Notes: a model not told the origin generated them from the sequence alone. A DNA stretch of 64,000 nucleotides from Planctomycetota bacterium (GCA_019636195.1 JAHBYA010000013.1:62001-126000), one strand, 5' to 3'; positions 36,003 through 44,847 are shown, counted from the stretch's first letter. Numbers and translations: made by a program.

Positions 36003-36679
36003 TCGGCCCCTCCCATCAGCTTGCTGTAGTCCGGGTGGCCGGGCGTGCGCCGTTCGCGCGAGGGGTGCGCGGCGCCGTGGCAGTTGGTGCAACTGAGCGA
36101 GCTTTCCGCCAGCCGTTCGCTGACTGTGGCGTGCGATGGCACTGCCTGAAACGCCGGCGTCCCCTGGTGGCACTTGAGACAGTTGTCGTTGTGAAACACG
36201 CCGCGATACATGATCGGCTCGGTGTACGTGCGCGTGGTGTAGCGCGCGAGATGGCGGTAGCCCTCCATCTTGGCGCGCATGTCGCCCGCAAGGCCGTAGT
36301 CCGAGTGGCACTGGTAGCACTGGTCCTTGGGGATCCAGCCGTTCTTGAAGTGCCGGGCGGCGAGGCTCTGGCTTTGCGGGTCGCGCATGTCGGTGACCAT
36401 CGGCGTCATCACGTGGCAGCGGTTGCAACTGTCAACGTCATGCACGCCTTCCACGGTGTGGTAGTTGGCGACGCCGACGGCCGTGGCCGGTATCGCGAAC
36501 AGCGCCGCCAGCGCCAGCAGCTTGAAGAAGGCGAGGCCGGACAGTGTCGCGAAGCCGATATGGATTTTGCGTTCGCGCGGAATCTTCCCGAACTCGACAC
36601 GCGACAGCCACAGGCACAGCACCAGCCCGACTGCGCTGAAGGCGCCGGCAAACATGCGCGTGAGGTCGGTGATTTCCAT
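35999..36679 (-). CDS. napC: Membrane tetraheme cytochrome c, NapC/NirT type
   Basis: This is a 226-residue protein with two N-terminal hydrophobic segments (about 10-26 and 42-66) and four CxxCH heme motifs: CNRCH (85-89), CYQCH (121-125), CLKCH (167-171) and CTNCH (197-201). NapC/NrfH proteins pass electrons from menaquinol or ubiquinol to periplasmic reductases. It follows NapA with a one-base TGATG overlap, so it is the likely quinol-side partner. NapC usually has one anchor helix, so the first hydrophobic segment may be an addition. No napB is present. Confidence 0.9.
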   Translation of the reverse strand: MEITDLTRMFAGAFSAVGLVLCLWLSRVEFGKIPRERKIHIGFATLSGLAFFKLLALAALFAIPATAVGVANYHTVEGVHDVDSCNRCHVMTPMVTDMRDPQSQSLAARHFKNGWIPKDQCYQCHSDYGLAGDMRAKMEGYRHLARYTTRTYTEPIMYRGVFHNDNCLKCHQGTPAFQAVPSHATVSERLAESSLSCTNCHGAAHPSRERRTPGHPDYSKLMGGAE

Positions 36680-38964
36680 CAGTTGCCCAGCCTTCGCATC
36701 TGCACAGCCGTCAGCTTGAACTCAGGCTCTTTCGAGACCGGGTCAACGTGATCGGCGACCACGCGATTGACCAGCAGTCGTGCGTCGTAAAACGCCGCGA
36801 ACACCAGTCCCGGGCGCATTTCGCGGTCAATCACCGCCCGGCCCTGCACGGCGCCGAACGCGCTGGAAACTTCAATCATGTCGCCCGCTTCAATGCCGCG
36901 GCGTTTTGCGTCCACTTCACTGACGGTGAAGCGCGCGGGCCCGGCTGCGCCGCGTAACTCGGGGATGCGCATGGTCATGGTGCCGGTGTGCCACTGCTCC
37001 AGCACGCGGCCGGTGGTCAGGTACAGCGGATACACTTCGCTGCGCTGCTCGGGGCTGGGCACATACGGGCAAAGATAGACGACGGCGCGCTTGTCCTTGC
37101 GGCCGTAAAACTCGATGCCCGCGCCCTTGCTGACAAAGGGGTCTTCGCCTTCAACGAAGCGCCGTGCCGTGCCGGGGTGATCTTCGTCGGGGCAGGGCCA
37201 CTGCAAGCCGGGCAGCGCGCGCAGGCGGTCGTAGGTCATGCCCTCAAAGTTGTAATAGCTGTCAGCGCTGAAGTGCCGCCACTCGTCCCACACTTCCTGC
37301 GGCGTGCGGGCCTTGATCAGGTCGCCGAGGCCGAGACGCTTCGCGATCTCGACCAGCATCCACAGGTCGCTGCGCGCCTCGCCCGGCGGATCAAGCAGTT
37401 TGGGCACAAGCTGGTAGCGGCGCTCGCCCTGGCCCAGTACGCCCTCTTTCTCGCACCACAGCGCGGCGGGCAGCAGCACGCTGGCGGCCTTGGCGGTTTC
37501 ACTGTCCGGCACGATCTCGCTGACCACGGTAAAGCAGTCCTGCATGGCTTTGGCGTAGCGGTCAGCGGCGGGCATGCTTTGGCCGGGGTTGGTACACATG
37601 ATGAGTGCGCCCTTGACGCGCCCGTCGCCCATGGCGCGAAACAGGCTGACCGCATCGTGGCCGGGCGTCTGCGAAATCGCGCCTTCCGGCAGGCCCCACT
37701 TGTGCTCGACTTCGCGGCGGTGATCGGGATTAGTGACTGTGCGCCCCGCCGGCAGCAGGTGCGACAGGCTGCCGGTGTCGCGCACGCCGCCGCAGGCGTT
37801 GGGCTGGCCGGTGATGCTGAACGGCGTGGCGCCCTTGCGCCCGAACTGGCCGGTGATCAGGTGCAGGGCGTTCAGCATGGTGTTGAGCGCCGTGCCCTGC
37901 GTACGCTGGTTGACGCCCATCGTCCAAAGCGACGTGGAAGCGCGCGAAGTAGCAAAGCGATGCGCCACATGGCGAATCAGGTCGGCGCCGATTCCAAGTT
38001 GCTGCTCGACTTTCTCCGGCGTGTAGTCGCGCAGGAACGCGCGGAAGGCCTCAAAGTCAACGGTTTCGCCGTTGCGGTCAAAGCGCACATGGCGCTGCAT
38101 GAACTTCATGTCGCACAGGCCGTCTTCGACCATCACTTGCGCCATGGCGTTCAAGAGCAGCAGGTCGGTGCCGGGAATGACCGGCAAATGCAGGTCGCTG
38201 CGCTTTGCGGTCTCACTGCGACGCGGGTCAACGCAGATGACAAAGGCGTTGCGATTGGCGGCCCGCCGCCGCTGCACGCGCTCCCAGAGCGGCGGGTGGC
38301 ACTCGTACGGGTTGGCGCCGAAGATGAAAAACAACTCGGCATGGTCGATGTCGGCATAGCAACCCGGCGGCTCGTCTTTGCCGTACACGCGCACGTATCC
38401 CGCCGCCGCGGAAGACATGCACAGCCGCGGGTTGCCGTCCACATTGTTGGTTCGCAGGCCGCCCTTGAACAACTTGTTTGCCGTGTACGTCTCTTCGGTG
38501 AACAGTTGCCCGCTGCCGTAAAACGCCAGCGCATCGGGGCCGTGTGTGTCGCGGATTTCCTTGAAGCGCCTGCCGATCAGGTCCAATGCTTCGTCCCACG
38601 ACGCCGGTTCAAGTTTGCCGTTGCGGCGGATCATCGGCGTGGTCAGGCGGCCCTCAATCTTGGGCAGGGCCCGCAGCATGCTGCCCTTGACGCAGATCAC
38701 GCCTTTGTTGTGGCCGTCTTCGTGGCCGCGGATATCGACAATCTCGCCCTCGCGCATGCCCACGCGAATCGTGCAACCCGTGCCGCAGAAACGGCAGACT
38801 GACTTGTGCCACTCGTCGGCTGTGCCCGGCGGGACAAGTGCCTCAAGCGCCCCCCATCCGGCAAACGCCGCCGCAGTGGCGGCGCCCAGGCCGGCCATGG
38901 CCCACATGAACTCGCGACGATGAATGTCCTGCGGCTCGGCAGGCTGAGGCGTTTCCGATTCCAC
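36679..38964 (-). CDS. napA: Periplasmic nitrate reductase-type molybdoenzyme (NapA-like)
   Basis: This is a 761-residue Mo-bis-MGD oxidoreductase. A Tat-type signal (HRREFMWAMAGLG) indicates export. The [4Fe-4S] ligands are Cys57, Cys60, Cys64 and Cys91 (CRFCGTGC then GVICVKG), and the Mo ligand is Cys182 in NPRLCMSS, as in NapA. The size is between E. coli NapA (about 830) and the monomeric short forms. The start is GTG with GGAG nine bases before. It follows the radical SAM gene by 51 bases and overlaps the NapC-type gene. Nitrate is the likely substrate by family, but some relatives use other oxyanions. Confidence 0.88.
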   Translation of the reverse strand: MESETPQPAEPQDIHRREFMWAMAGLGAATAAAFAGWGALEALVPPGTADEWHKSVCRFCGTGCTIRVGMREGEIVDIRGHEDGHNKGVICVKGSMLRALPKIEGRLTTPMIRRNGKLEPASWDEALDLIGRRFKEIRDTHGPDALAFYGSGQLFTEETYTANKLFKGGLRTNNVDGNPRLCMSSAAAGYVRVYGKDEPPGCYADIDHAELFFIFGANPYECHPPLWERVQRRRAANRNAFVICVDPRRSETAKRSDLHLPVIPGTDLLLLNAMAQVMVEDGLCDMKFMQRHVRFDRNGETVDFEAFRAFLRDYTPEKVEQQLGIGADLIRHVAHRFATSRASTSLWTMGVNQRTQGTALNTMLNALHLITGQFGRKGATPFSITGQPNACGGVRDTGSLSHLLPAGRTVTNPDHRREVEHKWGLPEGAISQTPGHDAVSLFRAMGDGRVKGALIMCTNPGQSMPAADRYAKAMQDCFTVVSEIVPDSETAKAASVLLPAALWCEKEGVLGQGERRYQLVPKLLDPPGEARSDLWMLVEIAKRLGLGDLIKARTPQEVWDEWRHFSADSYYNFEGMTYDRLRALPGLQWPCPDEDHPGTARRFVEGEDPFVSKGAGIEFYGRKDKRAVVYLCPYVPSPEQRSEVYPLYLTTGRVLEQWHTGTMTMRIPELRGAAGPARFTVSEVDAKRRGIEAGDMIEVSSAFGAVQGRAVIDREMRPGLVFAAFYDARLLVNRVVADHVDPVSKEPEFKLTAVQMRRLGN

Positions 38965-39015
38965 TGGTGTCTCCGCGATGCGGAGTATAACGAGCCAATG
39001 GGTGCCGAAAATCCA

Positions 39016-40731
39016 CTATTGAGTGACTGGCGCCACCCAACTGCACATATCCGGCCCGTCCGGGGACTGCCGGTTGGTCTCGTAAAAGGTCGGCGGCTCC
39101 CACGTGACACCCGCTGCAAGGCGCCGCTGTTCTGCCTTGAGGTTGCGACGCACCCACCAGCCGCCAAGCAGGCCGACCAGCCTGGCCTTCAGCCCGAACG
39201 TGGCTTCGAGTTCTTTCCTTAATAGACGGATATCAGGGTGCAGTGCACTGCCGCGAAAGTGACTGTCAGCAGCAGCCATGACAGCCGCCCACGTCGTCGG
39301 CAGCTCGGACGCTTCCCAGCGAAAGCGTTCGCGCACCCTTGCGTCAGGGTGCTGCCGGTGCTTCAGCCAGCCTTTGAGTGTCGTGCGCACGATGCGCAAC
39401 AGGCTGGGCCCGTTGATCTCGAAATCGCGTGTAAAGGCGCGCAGCAACATCTCGGTTTCCATGCCCGCGGGGATGCCGGGATGCACAAAGTTGAACCTGT
39501 GCTGGCCATGGATCTCCGGCAGGTCGCACTCGCTTTCGGGCAGCATGCGACCTTCTTGCGTGATCTGCCGGTGCAGTGGCGTGCCCGGCAGCGGCGTGTA
39601 CAGCATGAACTGGTGGAAGTCCGTGGCGTGGCTTACGGCGTGATCAATGGCGTCATCGATGTTGGCGGGCGTGTGGTCTTCAAGCCCGATAATGCTTGAG
39701 CCCAGCACGCGTATGCCGTTGGCCTGAAACTCGGCTACCATGGCCCGCGTGTCGGTGCCGCGCAGCTTGTTGTAGCGGCTGTCTTTGCCCTCAAGGCCCA
39801 GCCATATCCAGGAAACGCCCAGCCGCACCAGCTCGTCGATGCTGTAGCCGCGCAAGACATTCGCTGAAGTAAAGATGTAGTACGACCATGGCTTGTTGTC
39901 GCGCTCCATGAGTTCCAGCAGGCGCAGGGCGCGCTTGCGTTGCAGAAGAAAATTCTCGTCCATGACGAAGAACGACCGGGCCTGCGCCTTGCCCTCCAGG
40001 CCGCACAGCACGGAGTAGAGCTCTTCGGCGGTCTCGTAGAACACACGCGACTTGCCCTTGCCGCCGAACATCGCCGACGTTGAGCAAAAGTTGCAGCCCA
40101 TAGGGCAGCCCACACTGGGAATCAGGGTGGCGGCTGTGCTGCCCGGTTTGTTGGGCACGCGGATGCCCATGCTGCGCATGTTGACGGGCGTGTGCACGAC
40201 GGGGTGACGGATGGGGCGCTGCGGATCTTCGCCGAGGTAGCGGCGGAACCACTCAATGCCCTCGCCCTGTACGATGTGGTCGGCGTCAATGCGCGCGTGC
40301 AAGTCGGGGTGATTGGCGATGTGGCCGCCCACCACGATCTGAGCATCCGGCAGGTGTTTGCGCACCAGCTCGCACATGTGTTTCACCTTGCCGATGTTGA
40401 CAAGGATGCTGCTGATGCCGACGACGTCGTAGTGGTTGTTGGCGATTTCGGCCTCGAAGCGCTCGAGTGTCGGAAAGTCCAGCAGGTTGCAGTGAGCGTC
40501 CAGGTTGCACTGGATCAGCATCAGCCCCCAGCTGCGATGGAAAATCCGCAGCGACCACGGCCCCTGCACGCGGGTCACCTGGTTGTGGTACAGCTCCATG
40601 GGATTGATCAGTCGGCTGCCGTACTCGTCGTCGCGGGCGTAGGGCCCGAAGACGCTGCTGAGCAGGACTTTGGCGTTGCCGGCAAGCGGGTGCAGCGGGT
40701 GCGCGGTTGCGCGCGTCAGGGTGGTTTGCAT
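39016..40731 (-). CDS. Radical SAM protein with B12-binding domain
   Basis: This is a 571-residue class B radical SAM enzyme. An N-terminal cobalamin-binding-like Rossmann region (YDVVGISSILVNIGKV, IVVGGHIANHPD) is followed by the cluster motif CPMGCNFC (Cys209, Cys213, Cys216), then the barrel (FVMDENFLLQRKRALRLLELM, LGLEGKDSRYN). It ends in a unique C-terminal domain of about 130 residues. The reaction is unknown; such enzymes often methylate or cyclise unactivated carbons. As first gene of the napA operon, under an AT-rich palindrome, it probably acts in anaerobic conditions. ATG is preferred over the adjacent TTG. Confidence 0.88.
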   Translation of the reverse strand: MQTTLTRATAHPLHPLAGNAKVLLSSVFGPYARDDEYGSRLINPMELYHNQVTRVQGPWSLRIFHRSWGLMLIQCNLDAHCNLLDFPTLERFEAEIANNHYDVVGISSILVNIGKVKHMCELVRKHLPDAQIVVGGHIANHPDLHARIDADHIVQGEGIEWFRRYLGEDPQRPIRHPVVHTPVNMRSMGIRVPNKPGSTAATLIPSVGCPMGCNFCSTSAMFGGKGKSRVFYETAEELYSVLCGLEGKAQARSFFVMDENFLLQRKRALRLLELMERDNKPWSYYIFTSANVLRGYSIDELVRLGVSWIWLGLEGKDSRYNKLRGTDTRAMVAEFQANGIRVLGSSIIGLEDHTPANIDDAIDHAVSHATDFHQFMLYTPLPGTPLHRQITQEGRMLPESECDLPEIHGQHRFNFVHPGIPAGMETEMLLRAFTRDFEINGPSLLRIVRTTLKGWLKHRQHPDARVRERFRWEASELPTTWAAVMAAADSHFRGSALHPDIRLLRKELEATFGLKARLVGLLGGWWVRRNLKAEQRRLAAGVTWEPPTFYETNRQSPDGPDMCSWVAPVTQ

Positions 40732-40742
40732 CAAATACGCTT

Positions 40743-40760
40743 ATCATATCCAGATATCCT
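40743..40760 (-). promoter_or_regulatory. Operator-like site A upstream of the napA operon
   Basis: ATCATATCCAGATATCCT contains CATATCCAGATA (40745-40756), nearly the same as the reverse complement of part of site B (CATATTCAGATA). It is an AT-rich spot in GC-rich surroundings, 14 bases before the radical SAM start codon. Function as a binding site is inferred from the match. Confidence 0.55.
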
Positions 40761-40799
40761 GTAAACGGGGCGGCCGGTTGCGAACAAGTCTCAGCCTGC

Positions 40800-40836
40800 T
40801 TGACACCCCATATTCGGATAGTATTATCTGAATATG
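40800..40836 (+). promoter_or_regulatory. Promoter with overlapping palindromic operator (site B)
   Basis: TTGACA (40800-40805) and TATTAT (40822-40827) are a near-consensus sigma-70 pair with 16 bases between them. An imperfect palindrome (40809-40836) with arms CATATTC and GAATATG and inner GATA/TATC (core GATAGTATTATCTG, 40817-40830) covers the spacer and -10. A dimeric repressor here would block polymerase. AAAGGAG lies before the ATG at 40855. Confidence 0.75.
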
Positions 40837-40854
40837 TAGCGAAAGGAGCACGCC

Positions 40855-42870
40855 ATGAGCGCCACGTTTACACCCGACCAGCAGCTGCCCGACGTCCTGC
40901 GCCGCTACCCCCAGACCCGCGCCGTCTTTGACCGCTACGGGCTGAAGGGCTGCGGCGGGCACCATGGCCCCGCCGAAAGCATCGGCTTCTTTGCGCGCGC
41001 CCACGGCGTGGATGAAAGCCGCCTGATCCTTGAACTGGTGCAGGCCGCCGCCATGCCGGCAGCCAAGCCGGCGGGGCAGGCGCGCAGTTTTGCCGACTAC
41101 GCCTACAAGCCGTTCTTCATCACGGGCATTGCGGTGCTGTTCATCGCCGGGGCGGTCGGCGGCACGCTGATGCTGGCGTGGATGAGCGCCGACGCTTCGC
41201 CCTTTGCGCCCGGCCTGCGCCGCATGAACGGCCATGCCAACGCGATGATTTACGGCTTTGCCGGCATGTTCATCATGGGGTTCGCCTACCAGGCCCTGCC
41301 GCGCTTCCGGCACACCGCTCTCTGGAAGCCCCCGCTGGCGGCGCTCAGCTTCGGCCTGCTGCTGGCCGGCGTGCTGCTGCGCGGCGGCGGCGAGTTCTTC
41401 GGCCAGCAGGGCCTGTACCAGCCCGGCCTCGCGCCTTGGGCTTTCTACTCCGGCGTGACCGGCACACTGCTTGAGCTGGCGGCTTTCGGCGTGCTGGCGG
41501 TCGTGATGTGGAAGACGTTGCGCGTGGACGGAAAGCTGCGCGTCTATGAGCGCTTCGTGTTCGCGTCGATCTTCTGGTTCATCGCCAGCCTTGTGTACAG
41601 CCTGTACGTCTTCATCCGCATCGACGCTGCCGCCGACTTCGGGGAAATGATCACCATTGTCGCCGTCTGGCAGGAGCCGCTGCGTGTGATGCAGCTCTAC
41701 AGCGCGATCGGGCTTGTCGTCATCGGCGTGATGTTGCGCTTTCTGCCGGCTGTGTTCGGCTTTCGTGACCCCGGCGAGCGCCTGTTTGCGCGCATGTTCT
41801 GGGTGGCCAATGCGGGCGTATTGCTCGCGGTCGTTTCCTGGCCGCTGGCCATGTCTGCCAAGCGCGGCCTGCTTGAACTCTCCCCGGCGTTGCTGCGCGG
41901 CGCGTGGATGCTGGGGGCCCTGCTGATTGCAGCCGGCATGCTGATCCCCGCTGCGGGTTTTGCGGCATGGCGCAAGCCGCGCGTGGCGGACCGCAGCGTG
42001 AAGTTCGCGCGCGCCGGGCTGGCGTGGCTGGCGGTCAGCCTGGTGCTGATGCTGGCTGAGCCGCTCTACATTGTGGCGCTGGGCGGCTTCGGTCACGGCT
42101 ATCACGCCGGGGCGCGGCACGCCTTCACGATCGGCTTCATGACCATGATGATCATCGCGGTCTCGGCCAAGATTGTGCCCACGCTCAATGGCGTTGATCC
42201 GGCGCGGCTGCGCGGGCTGTGGCCGGTCTTTCTGCTGCTGAACCTGTCGCTGCTCTGGCGCGTGGGCGGCGAAATCGCGGCTGACTTTGACCCCGCCCTG
42301 CTGGCCGGCCTGCACTGGTCCGGCGTGATGGCGTCGCTGGCGCTGCTGCTGTGGGCCGCGCACATCGTGCGCGTGATCGTCCGGCCGCCCGTGGCAGCGC
42401 CCGAGCGCGCGACGGACATCACGCCTGAAACCAAAGTCGCCGCGGTCGTCGAAACCTGGCCCCAAACGCTGCCGGTGTTTGTGCGCTACGGCTTTACGCT
42501 GCTGACCAACCCCGTGGCGCGACGCACCGTCGCCCGCAGCGTCAACCTCGACCACGTTTGCCGCATGCACAGCCATGACGTGCGCAAGTTCGTGCAGGAG
42601 CTGCGCGTGGCCGCCGGGCTCGAGAAGCCTGCACCCTCCGCGCCGCGCTGGACCCTGAACCCGGCCACGCCGGTGGTTGAGGCCGCGCGCAGCCACCCTG
42701 CCCTGGCCGCCGTCTTTGCCAAGCTGGGCATGGATGCCTGCTGCGGCGGGGCCGAGAGCATCGAAAAGTCCGCCGAGCACAACGGGCTCGCGTTGGAAGC
42801 CGTGATGATGGAACTGGAAGCAGCACTCGACGAGGTACACCATGACACCGCTGGAAAAACTGGCGCATGA
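40855..42870 (+). CDS. nnrS: NnrS-family heme-Cu membrane protein fused to ScdA-N and DUF1858-like domains
   Basis: This is a 671-residue fusion. Residues 1-65 resemble the ScdA_N/DUF542 domain of di-iron NO-stress repair proteins (VLRRYPQTRAVFDRYGLKGCGG). Residues about 85-510 are an NnrS membrane domain with 12 or so helices (NGHANAMIYGFAGMFIMGF, GYHAGARHAFTIGFMT). About 515-590 is DUF1858-like (DITPETKVAAVVETWPQTLP), and about 600-660 is a second ScdA-like domain with DACCGG. NnrS proteins protect against nitric oxide. The promoter carries a palindromic operator. It overlaps the next gene by 29 bases. Confidence 0.88.
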   Translation: MSATFTPDQQLPDVLRRYPQTRAVFDRYGLKGCGGHHGPAESIGFFARAHGVDESRLILELVQAAAMPAAKPAGQARSFADYAYKPFFITGIAVLFIAGAVGGTLMLAWMSADASPFAPGLRRMNGHANAMIYGFAGMFIMGFAYQALPRFRHTALWKPPLAALSFGLLLAGVLLRGGGEFFGQQGLYQPGLAPWAFYSGVTGTLLELAAFGVLAVVMWKTLRVDGKLRVYERFVFASIFWFIASLVYSLYVFIRIDAAADFGEMITIVAVWQEPLRVMQLYSAIGLVVIGVMLRFLPAVFGFRDPGERLFARMFWVANAGVLLAVVSWPLAMSAKRGLLELSPALLRGAWMLGALLIAAGMLIPAAGFAAWRKPRVADRSVKFARAGLAWLAVSLVLMLAEPLYIVALGGFGHGYHAGARHAFTIGFMTMMIIAVSAKIVPTLNGVDPARLRGLWPVFLLLNLSLLWRVGGEIAADFDPALLAGLHWSGVMASLALLLWAAHIVRVIVRPPVAAPERATDITPETKVAAVVETWPQTLPVFVRYGFTLLTNPVARRTVARSVNLDHVCRMHSHDVRKFVQELRVAAGLEKPAPSAPRWTLNPATPVVEAARSHPALAAVFAKLGMDACCGGAESIEKSAEHNGLALEAVMMELEAALDEVHHDTAGKTGA

Positions 42871-43441
42871 AACGCCGCACATCCTGCAGCGCGACCCGCT
42901 GGCCGAGTTTTTGGGCCTGCGCGCGGCGGACGACCCGCTGCACTACTCGCTGGAAGACGCCGGCCGATACGCCGGGCACCTGTGCCCTACCGTCGCCACG
43001 GCCTTTGAGATGACGCGCCTTGCCCTGCGCGAACTGTACGGCGACGACATGCCCGTGCGCGGCAACATTCGCGTGACCATGGCGTCGGCGCCCGACCAGT
43101 TCGCGAACGGGCCGCTGGCGCGCGTGATCGGCTTCATTACAGGGGCCGCACGCGAAGACGGCTTTCGCGGACTGGCTGGGCGCTTTTCACGCCAGAACCT
43201 GCTGGCCTACGCGCCCGAGCAGCGCCCATTCGGAAGCGTGTTGTTTGAACGGCTCGACACCGGCGCAAGCGTGCGCCTGCAAGCCTACCCCGAGCGCGCG
43301 AAAGTCGAAGGCGACATCGGCCCAGCCATGAAGGCCGCGCTGGAGCACGCCCCGGCGCCCCACGCCGACATGCAGCAACAGTGGTTCGAGCGGGTAAGGG
43401 CGGTCGTTCGCGCAGGCCCGGCGCTGTTCGAGCGCGTTTAG
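42842..43441 (+). CDS. FmdE-like protein
   Basis: This is a 199-residue soluble protein whose core (AGHLCPTVATAFEMTRLALRE, His46 and Cys48) matches FmdE-like proteins, a family linked to formylmethanofuran dehydrogenase operons and other redox loci. In bacteria its role is unclear. There is no C-terminal zinc ribbon. It is translationally coupled to the NnrS fusion gene, suggesting a shared role in NO or nitrate-linked stress. Its stop overlaps the hemerythrin gene stop on the other strand. Confidence 0.75.
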   Translation: MTPLEKLAHETPHILQRDPLAEFLGLRAADDPLHYSLEDAGRYAGHLCPTVATAFEMTRLALRELYGDDMPVRGNIRVTMASAPDQFANGPLARVIGFITGAAREDGFRGLAGRFSRQNLLAYAPEQRPFGSVLFERLDTGASVRLQAYPERAKVEGDIGPAMKAALEHAPAPHADMQQQWFERVRAVVRAGPALFERV

Positions 43442-44109
43442 TACTTCAACATGCGCAGGATCAGGTCTTCCCGTTCGGCATCGGAGAGCAGGTTGTCGGT
43501 GCCGGGGTAGAGGATCTGCTCTTCCTTCATGTTGTGCTCGACCAGCACGCCCAGCAGGTTGGCGTGCCACTGCTCGAGGTCGGGCAGGGATTCTTCGCGC
43601 GTGGCCTGCACCATTCCGTTGATGGCCTGCTTGATCTGCACGTGCTCGTCGCGCATGACCTGCGTGGGGCCGCCGGTCCGGATGCCCGTGCGCTGCTCGT
43701 ACTCAGGAAACAGCACGTCGTCTTCCAGGTCGGCGTGGCGGAACAGCCCGTGCCGGAAGTTCTCAAGGCGGCGGCTCGCAGGCTGCCACTTGCCCGCGGC
43801 GGCGTCAGCAAGCGCGCGCTCAAGCACTTCATCAAGCCGGTCGTGATCCCAGCCCAGGTACTCCGACACGCTGGCGGCCAGGCTGGGGTCGCGCGCCACA
43901 AAGTGGTAGGTCCAGGCCTCGGGGCCGCGCTCGATCGGCGAGTAGTAGAAATCCAGGCCCTGCGCGCCCTGCACCGCGGCCAGCACGTCGGCGGGCGCGG
44001 CCCGCGTGGTCAGGATCAGCTCCCGACCATGCGCCAGCTCGCGCAGGCGCGCAAGGATGTCGCTGGTGTCAGTTAGTTCACGCGCGTCCAGCAGAGTAAT
44101 GCCGCTCAT
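43438..44109 (-). CDS. DUF2249-hemerythrin protein
   Basis: This is a 223-residue protein. An N-terminal DUF2249-type domain (LLDARELTDTSDILARLREL) is joined to a hemerythrin-like HHE domain with the iron-ligand pattern LGWDHDRLD, NFRHGLFRHADLEDDVLFPEYE, RDEHVQI and LVEHNMKEEQILYP. Such di-iron proteins bind oxygen or NO, or repair Fe-S clusters. GAGGAG precedes the ATG, and only nine bases separate it from the SDR gene, so it is the last gene of the benzoyl-CoA operon. A protective role for the oxygen-sensitive reductase is inferred. Confidence 0.88.
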   Translation of the reverse strand: MSGITLLDARELTDTSDILARLRELAHGRELILTTRAAPADVLAAVQGAQGLDFYYSPIERGPEAWTYHFVARDPSLAASVSEYLGWDHDRLDEVLERALADAAAGKWQPASRRLENFRHGLFRHADLEDDVLFPEYEQRTGIRTGGPTQVMRDEHVQIKQAINGMVQATREESLPDLEQWHANLLGVLVEHNMKEEQILYPGTDNLLSDAEREDLILRMLKY

Positions 44110-44118
44110 GGTTGCTCC

Positions 44119-44847
44119 TCACAGGTATTGACCGCCATCAACGCGCAGCACATGGCCGGTGACATGCACCGCCAGCGCCGAGCACAGAAACAGTACACAG
44201 CCGGCCACGTCCTCGGGCAACGCGAGCCGCCCCAGCAGGGATTCATCTTTCGCGCGTGCGGTCGCCGATGCATCGAGGTTCGCTGTCATTTCAGTCTCGA
44301 CCATGCCCGGCGACACGGCATTCACGCGAACGCCAAACCGCCCCAGCTCGCGGGCGGCAGCCTTGGTAAAGCCGATCAGGCCCGCCTTGGACGCGCTGTA
44401 GTTGCTTTGCCCGAACTTGCCGCGCTCGCCGTTGATCGAGGCAACGTTCACGATCGCGCCGCCGCCCCGCTCGCGCATCAGGGGCGCGGCTGCGCGGGTC
44501 AGGTAGAAAGCGCCGTCAAGGTTCACGCGCAGCACGCTCGCCCAATCGTCATCACTGAGCTTCCAGAGCACGCCATCGCGGGTGACGCCGGCATTGTTCA
44601 CCAGCAGGTCCGGCGCGAGGCCCTGGCCCGCGAGATCGGCTGTGCAGGCGCGCACGGCCGCGGCGTCGGCGACGTCAAGTTGCCGAAAGACCGGGCAGGG
44701 CGGCGGCTCCGGTATTGACAGGTCAAGCCCAACGACGCGCGCACCGTGCCGCGCCAGCAGCTCGGCACAGGCGCGGCCGATGCCGCGCGATGCACCCGTC
44801 ACCCATGCGGTCTTGCCGGTCAGGTCCAGTCGGTCAAGCCGCGGCAT
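44119..44847 (-). CDS. Short-chain dehydrogenase/reductase
   Basis: This is a 242-residue SDR of the FabG type: TGASRGIG nucleotide-binding loop (17-24), NNAG, and catalytic Ser137, Tyr150 and Lys154 (YSASK). A short loop in the NAD(P) site (VVGLDLSIPEPP) with an Asp after the second strand favours NAD. It overlaps bcrD by 14 bases. In this context it may oxidise a 3-hydroxyacyl-CoA after ring opening, but the family is too broad to be sure. Confidence 0.88.
   Translation of the reverse strand: MPRLDRLDLTGKTAWVTGASRGIGRACAELLARHGARVVGLDLSIPEPPPCPVFRQLDVADAAAVRACTADLAGQGLAPDLLVNNAGVTRDGVLWKLSDDDWASVLRVNLDGAFYLTRAAAPLMRERGGGAIVNVASINGERGKFGQSNYSASKAGLIGFTKAAARELGRFGVRVNAVSPGMVETEMTANLDASATARAKDESLLGRLALPEDVAGCVLFLCSALAVHVTGHVLRVDGGQYL

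Noticed and set aside
36679..38964. Formate dehydrogenase
   Set aside because: The Mo ligand motif is Cys in NPRLCMSS as in NapA; no selenocysteine or typical FdhA context was seen.
40744..42882. A minus-strand open frame opposite the NnrS fusion gene
   Set aside because: It is rich in His/Gln/Arg and typical of antisense to a membrane protein; the plus-strand gene has domains and a promoter.
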